The translations under genes and the position numbers were made by a program. A DNA stretch of 12,195 nucleotides from contig JAAXHR010000332.1 in the NCBI GenBank assembly GCA_012270805.1, positions 1 to 12,195 of the forward strand, in the 5' to 3' direction. The notes beneath the pieces were generated by a model that was given only the letters and a program-made list of their open reading frames with translations, made no database searches and was not told where the DNA came from. Positions 8,692 to 12,195 of the stretch are shown here, piece after piece; the first letter of the stretch is position 1, and each line of letters starts with the position of its first letter. Origin of the DNA: Dehalococcoidia bacterium (GTDB taxonomy: Bacteria > Chloroflexota > Dehalococcoidia > Lucifugimonadales > Lucifugimonadaceae).

Positions 8692-10249
8692 TCCGCCTGT
8701 CTACGACGTACAGTATTGGGCAAACTGGAGTATGCCCTATGGCTTGTTGCGTGTCGCGTCGTGGCTTCAGGGCAAGGGCTATATGCTGAAGCTCATTGAC
8801 TGCATGGAGGCTAACAGGCGGCGAACCGTACCCAAGCGAAAGCGGTGTGTACGAAAACTTTGTTCAGCGGACGAACCATTCACGCCGCACAAGTGGACGG
8901 ACTACGAACCGCAGCCCGACGAAAAGATCGAGTACGTTTTCGGTATGCCGCTAACGGAACTGCGGAAACGGCTTGAAGCAATCAAGGCGCGAGCCAGGTA
9001 TGCACGTGAATCGCTATTCGACGAAGTAGCCTTTCCAGAGCCAGATGAAATCTGGATATCGTCGATCATGACGTATTGGTGGGAAAGCACTCGCGACGTT
9101 ATCAAAGTCTGTCGACAAGTGTTTCCAAAGGCTGTGTTCCGTGTTGGCGGAATCTACCCGACACTCATTCCCGAACATGCGATGCAGAACCTTGGGTTGA
9201 ATAACCCCGTGCATTTAATGGGTCGCGAGCTTGATCCCCTTAATGCCGAGCAGAAGAGACGTGACATCGTAGTATCGGCGACGATTCCCGACGCGAATCC
9301 ACTCCCACTTGCCATTGAGTTGTACGAAAAAGACGGAGCGGGCGACGAAGAAGAAGGAGAAGAAGGCGAGAGATTGCCCGATTACCTCATTATGACGACG
9401 AGTCGAGGCTGCCCCTTCAAGTGTTCTTACTGTTCGGCCAACGTATTGAACGAAGGCCGAAAGATCTGGGTTCGGGAATCCGAAGTCGCGTACGACGAGA
9501 TCAAACGGCGGTTTGAACAAGGAATTCGCGAATTCTGTTTTTACGAAGACAACCTGCTGCTCGGTAGAGAGAATTTCAAGCAGCTTTGCCGGCTCATTAG
9601 CAACGATCGCGATTTGAAAGGGATCAAACTGCACGCACCGGAGGGCATCGAAGTCCGCCTGCTGCACGAAGACACAGTCCAACTGATGCGTGAGGCTGGC
9701 TTTAGGAGGTTGTATTTACCGCTCGAAACTGTCAACGCCAACATGGCCAAATCGTGGCAACGAACTCACACAAACATGGGCAAGTTTTTCTACGCGCTAA
9801 AAAATGCTGAGAAGGCCGGATTCAAGTCGCGTTGCCAGGACATCAACTGCTTTATTCTCTTCGGCCTGCCAGACGAAGACCTGCAAGCAGTGTACGACAC
9901 AGTCACATTTGCCTCTAGCCGTGTCGGCTCCGTGATTCCGATGCTGTTCACACCGGTGCCAAGTACACCACTGTTCGAGCAATACCGACCATACATCGAA
10001 GACAAGGGCTTCAATCTGCACCATCTGAACGGCAAGTTGCTTCCGTTCCTGGACTACAATCGCCGCAAGTACACGGCACTTTCGGTTCACGACTACAACT
10101 CCATCGAGGGGCTGATGTGGCGATTGAACGCGAAAGTTCGCAATGCGAGCTTTAATCTAGGCGGGGACGGCCGGGTTGCGAAAGCGTTCCGAGACGTATA
10201 CAATTCAATGGAACCGACATTAATCAGTTTCACTCCTTCACCTCCCTGA
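8660..10249 (+). CDS. B12-binding-type radical SAM enzyme
   Basis: This is a 529-residue protein from TTG 8660, chosen because GAGG (8647-8650) lies 9 bases upstream and because the product begins, like its paralogue, shortly before the first strand (LLISPPVYD). GTG 8615 is the alternative, adding 15 residues with a weaker site. Either start overlaps the preceding gene. Residues ~6-220 form a cobalamin-binding-type domain with the GGIYPTLIPEHA signature (163-174); no DxHxxG motif is seen, so B12 binding is plausible rather than shown. An acidic linker (225-237) follows. The radical SAM domain then begins with RGCPFKCSYC, cluster ligands C251, C255 and C258. FCFYEDNLLL and LPLETVNANM are barrel strands typical of the family. 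Expected chemistry is reductive cleavage of SAM to a 5'-deoxyadenosyl radical, possibly with B12-dependent methylation or another rearrangement. The substrate is unknown. Its tight linkage to a cysteine-less paralogue suggests a heteromeric enzyme. Confidence 0.85.
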   Translation: MKRPPSALLISPPVYDVQYWANWSMPYGLLRVASWLQGKGYMLKLIDCMEANRRRTVPKRKRCVRKLCSADEPFTPHKWTDYEPQPDEKIEYVFGMPLTELRKRLEAIKARARYARESLFDEVAFPEPDEIWISSIMTYWWESTRDVIKVCRQVFPKAVFRVGGIYPTLIPEHAMQNLGLNNPVHLMGRELDPLNAEQKRRDIVVSATIPDANPLPLAIELYEKDGAGDEEEGEEGERLPDYLIMTTSRGCPFKCSYCSANVLNEGRKIWVRESEVAYDEIKRRFEQGIREFCFYEDNLLLGRENFKQLCRLISNDRDLKGIKLHAPEGIEVRLLHEDTVQLMREAGFRRLYLPLETVNANMAKSWQRTHTNMGKFFYALKNAEKAGFKSRCQDINCFILFGLPDEDLQAVYDTVTFASSRVGSVIPMLFTPVPSTPLFEQYRPYIEDKGFNLHHLNGKLLPFLDYNRRKYTALSVHDYNSIEGLMWRLNAKVRNASFNLGGDGRVAKAFRDVYNSMEPTLISFTPSPP

Positions 10250-10320
10250 TCGTTCGACCTGTGGCGGGAAGAGTTCGGTCTGCGGGATCATACCGTCCAA
10301 TCGAGCCAAAGGGTCGTTGA

Positions 10321-10541
10321 ATGTCTTTGCGAGAGATTCTGCTTGCGTTGGAACGGGAAGTGGCTCTTTGGCAAATGAGGAATTCGGCATTGAAGTTTGC
10401 TAGTTCGTGCACGAATTGAAATGGCACCAGATGATCGTATGGCGGTGGCAGGGTGAGGACGAATTAAACGGTGGCATCGATGACTCACACATGGAATTCG
10501 ACCTATTGGAAGGGGAGTTCATTAAGTTTGCGACTATGTAA
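10321..10541 (+). pseudogene. Short frame-disrupted gene of unknown function (about 73 residues if restored)
   Basis: An ATG at 10321, with AAAGGG (10308-10313) 7 bases upstream, opens a 32-codon frame beginning MSLREILLALEREVALWQ and ending at TGA 10417-10419. In the -1 frame a coding-looking stretch with HELKWHQMIVWRWQGEDE runs to TAA 10539-10541 without its own convincing start (GTG 10407 gives 44 residues). A single extra base between about 10404 and 10416 would join both into a protein of about 73 residues: a charged helical N-terminal half and a Trp- and acid-rich C-terminal half. I do not recognise it. It could be a small accessory subunit, or a substrate peptide for the neighbouring radical SAM enzyme. 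It may also be a chance pair of frames, since both are short. Confidence 0.35.
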
Positions 10542-10583
10542 TCCGCATTGCGGAATTTGATCACGGGACATTTGATCCGTGAT
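10542..10583. promoter_or_regulatory. Two tandem small hairpins upstream of the second ATPase
   Basis: TCCGC (10542-10546) pairs with GCGGA (10550-10554) around a 3-base loop, and ATCACGG (10560-10566) pairs exactly with CCGTGAT (10577-10583) around 10 bases. TTTGATC occurs twice, once across the left arm and once in the loop of the second hairpin. There is no T-run, so an intrinsic terminator is unlikely. A leader structure or operator for the ATPase gene that starts 35 bases later is possible. Confidence 0.3.
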
Positions 10584-10617
10584 TCCGGTACGTCACAAGC
10601 TACAAGGGCGTGAACAA

Positions 10618-11649
10618 ATGATAAATAATGAACGCCGTACGCGACGAGTTCAGCTAGAAAGTTGGGAGGTAGGCGGCGAGCTATTGGACATCCTATCTCG
10701 AGGCTTGTACTCCGATGCGAAAGACGCACTCCGGGAATATGTCCAAAACGGAGTGGATGCTGAAGCCGAACACATTCTCATAACGGTTGATGGCTCACAA
10801 GCCGTGATAAGAGATGATGGCCATGGCATGAACGAGGAAGAGATCCGAACAGCTCGACGATTTGGAATGTCAGGAAAAAGCCCCAGAGAGATGGTCGGGT
10901 ATCGCGGTATTGGGATATATTCGGCGTTCGGCATATGCGAGGAGATGACGATCACTAGCCGCCAGGCGGGGATGGAGAACCTGGTAGGTTGGACATTTAA
11001 ATTTGGCGAAATGCGCCGTTTACTTGAAGCCGACAAAGCTTCCGATGCCCGTCAAGGTGTTGGCCTCCCTGACCTCATGTATCAATATAGCGAGTTGTTC
11101 TCTGAGCCTTACTATGGTGATGTGGACGATCACTTTACTGTGGTGGAGATAGATGGATTGGGCGAAGAATATAGAGCACAGTTAAACAATGCAGCAGAGG
11201 TTAACGATTATATTCTGAATACGATCCCTGTGGCTTTCTCAGAAGACGGCTATGGCGACAAGGTTAATGGATGGCTTGAGGAGTACGCCGAGTTAAATCC
11301 AGTTCGGATTACTCTTCGAATCGCAGACGAAAGTGAAATCGATGTGTCTCCGCCGGTTGCGACCGGCGTATACAGCCCCGAATCTGATTGGATAAAGGCA
11401 CCGGACGGCACAGCGTTGGCCTTCGTGTGGTACGCGCTGTCTGCTAATGGGAAGCAGCTACCCTCGCATGAGGGTTCAGAAGTCAGCGGCTTCCTATTGA
11501 AGGTGAAGGGGTTCACTTTAGGGGATAGGCTTGCGCTCAAAGGACTTTGGCCAGCTGTTGGGGGGGGACGCTGTACCATCACTATACCGGGGAAGTTCAC
11601 ATATTGGCAACAGATCAGATCTATCCAAATGCAGCGCGGAATGATCTAG
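10618..11649 (+). CDS. Hsp90-like GHKL ATPase, N-terminal portion (frameshifted)
   Basis: The ATG at 10618 is supported by AAGGG (10604-10608), 9 bases upstream. The N-terminal domain is an intact Bergerat fold: N-box LREYVQNGVDA (E40, N44), G1 box DDGHGM (66-71) and G2 box GYRGIGIYSAF (94-104). Residues ~170-317 look like the transducer domain. At the run of eight G (11560-11567) the sensible protein sequence leaves this frame; the codons after it give an unlikely tail of about 27 residues ending at TAG 11647-11649. The continuation (YTGEVHIL, then NAARNDLESSPARQ) is in the -1 frame, and joining them gives 523 residues. The gene is therefore broken, recoded or switchable at the G run, or it carries a one-base sequencing deletion. 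It is a different subtype from the ATPase at the start of the cluster. Base composition is visibly lower in GC than upstream. The likely role is an ATP-driven clamp or chaperone-like component of the same system. Confidence 0.8.
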   Translation: MINNERRTRRVQLESWEVGGELLDILSRGLYSDAKDALREYVQNGVDAEAEHILITVDGSQAVIRDDGHGMNEEEIRTARRFGMSGKSPREMVGYRGIGIYSAFGICEEMTITSRQAGMENLVGWTFKFGEMRRLLEADKASDARQGVGLPDLMYQYSELFSEPYYGDVDDHFTVVEIDGLGEEYRAQLNNAAEVNDYILNTIPVAFSEDGYGDKVNGWLEEYAELNPVRITLRIADESEIDVSPPVATGVYSPESDWIKAPDGTALAFVWYALSANGKQLPSHEGSEVSGFLLKVKGFTLGDRLALKGLWPAVGGGRCTITIPGKFTYWQQIRSIQMQRGMI

Positions 11650-12188
11650 AATCTAGCCCAGCTCGGCAACTTTTAGTAAAGCAAGCCGAAGATTTCTTTT
11701 ATCCTCTTAGTCGAAAAGCTCGTGCAATGCAGGCGATGATGAGGGCAGATCGACTACTTGAGGGAATTGATAACACAATCGAACAACTACGGAAACAAAA
11801 GGATGCACCAAACTCAAACAGCTTCGAGGTTTATAGAAACAGCCAAAACTATCGCAAAGAGCTCGAGAATGTGCATCAACAGATCGAAACCCATAAACGA
11901 AAGCCACGCGGAAGACCGCGAGTCCAATTTGACGACGTACAACAGAGTCTTTTGGACAACATAATCAAGAGACTTCAGTCGGCAATCAGCGAATTAGGCG
12001 GGGTCGCAAGGGCTGCACAGAGGAGTACAGAACGAAAACGACGCAAAGTTACTCAGCCTCCTCCCCAGGAGACGGTACTTAGAAACACACTTGGTGCAGC
12101 ATTGCGGAAAGCAGAAGAGACAGAAGATGTTCGATATAAGAAAGCGGCAGAGGCTTTGGTATCTTCGATTAATACTAGTACCCTTTGA
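11547..12188 (+). CDS. Hsp90-like GHKL ATPase, C-terminal portion with coiled coil and AT-hook-like motif
   Basis: This frame could formally start at TTG 11547, but there is no sensible ribosome binding site. Its first meaningful residues (TLYHHYTGEVHIL, then NAARNDLESSPARQ) read as the direct continuation of the preceding gene, as in Hsp90-like ATPases where a GE-hydrophobic strand and an RND/RDD motif follow the transducer domain. I regard it as the 3' part of that gene, displaced by -1 at the G run. The joined protein would have 523 residues, with this part supplying about 206. Residues ~365-460 of the joined protein are Glu/Lys/Gln/Arg-rich and helical, probably coiled coil. KRKPRGRPR at 427-435 (11895-11921) matches the AT-hook core (R-G-R-P) that binds the minor groove of AT-rich DNA. 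A second basic cluster, ERKRRK, follows. These features suggest DNA contact. The frame ends at TGA 12186-12188. Confidence 0.7.
   Translation: MASCWGGTLYHHYTGEVHILATDQIYPNAARNDLESSPARQLLVKQAEDFFYPLSRKARAMQAMMRADRLLEGIDNTIEQLRKQKDAPNSNSFEVYRNSQNYRKELENVHQQIETHKRKPRGRPRVQFDDVQQSLLDNIIKRLQSAISELGGVARAAQRSTERKRRKVTQPPPQETVLRNTLGAALRKAEETEDVRYKKAAEALVSSINTSTL
11560..11567 (+). repeat. G8 homopolymer at the frameshift point
   Basis: Eight consecutive G follow GTT in the ATPase gene. Reading GTT GGG GGG GGA leads into the dead frame, while slipping back one base restores the family-like sequence. An AAGGA (11540-11544) lies 15 bases upstream, a layout loosely like the stimulatory Shine-Dalgarno element of dnaX -1 frameshifting, although more distant. 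Nine G would give one continuous frame. The tract could be a contingency locus, a programmed slip site or a homopolymer error. Confidence 0.6.
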
Positions 12189-12195
12189 CGGCTAA

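Larger units (their letters stand above)
10250..10617. other. Gap between radical SAM gene and second ATPase
   Basis: These 368 bases separate the otherwise overlapping upstream genes from the second ATPase. They contain a short disrupted reading frame (10321-10541), two small hairpins (10542-10583), and the ribosome binding site AAGGG (10604-10608) of the next gene. Bases 10250-10320 show no recognisable signal. The frame of the radical SAM gene stays open past its stop to 10376, but its translation does not resemble a continuation of that protein. Confidence 0.4.

Noticed and set aside
9215..9682. Minus-strand open frame of 155 codons in the radical SAM gene
   Set aside because: It is antisense to the cysteine motif region of a clear gene, with no ribosome binding site or motif.
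1..12195. CRISPR array, tRNA, rRNA, insertion sequence or integrase
   Set aside because: No regularly spaced repeats, cloverleaf-like segment, rRNA-like stretch or transposase/integrase motif was seen on either strand by reading.

Overview
The window looks like chromosomal DNA from an uncultivated, GC-rich, carbohydrate-degrading bacterium. I see no marker gene (rRNA, tRNA, ribosomal protein), so I do not assign a phylum. The organism guess rests on composition, on the glycoside-hydrolase-like block, and on a REP-like intergenic palindrome of a kind I recall from GC-rich environmental genomes. All supported genes are on the + strand.

Bases 1-4995 are GC-rich and hold a carbohydrate block. 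It contains the 3' part of a large protein cut by the window edge (2-1270), a spacer with a palindromic repeat and a hairpin, an 844-residue protein resembling clan GH-D alpha-galactosidases (1533-4067), and a 292-residue protein of unknown function that I expect to be beta-rich (4117-4995). The last two are 49 bases apart and probably co-transcribed.

At about 5.0 kb the character changes: base composition drops and gene content switches. Bases 4996-5357 hold no convincing gene but carry an inverted repeat. From 5358 to the end there is a compact, accessory-looking cluster. It contains a GHKL (Hsp90/MORC-type) ATPase (5358-7349), a protein shaped like a B12-binding-type radical SAM enzyme but without the iron-sulfur cysteines (7342-8691), an intact paralogue with CxxxCxxC (8660-10249), a short broken ORF (10321-10541), two small hairpins, and a second, different GHKL ATPase (10618-12188). 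The first three genes overlap each other. The second ATPase is split by a frameshift at a run of eight G; its C-terminal half has a predicted coiled coil and an AT-hook-like motif.

My reading, as inference, is that the two ATPases and the active/inactive radical SAM pair form one multi-gene system, plausibly nucleic-acid-directed (defence or modification) or a peptide-modifying pathway. I do not recognise this combination as a named system. The two apparent single-base losses (10404-10416 and 11560-11567) mean the locus is either decaying, switchable or recoded at the G run, or affected by sequencing deletions.
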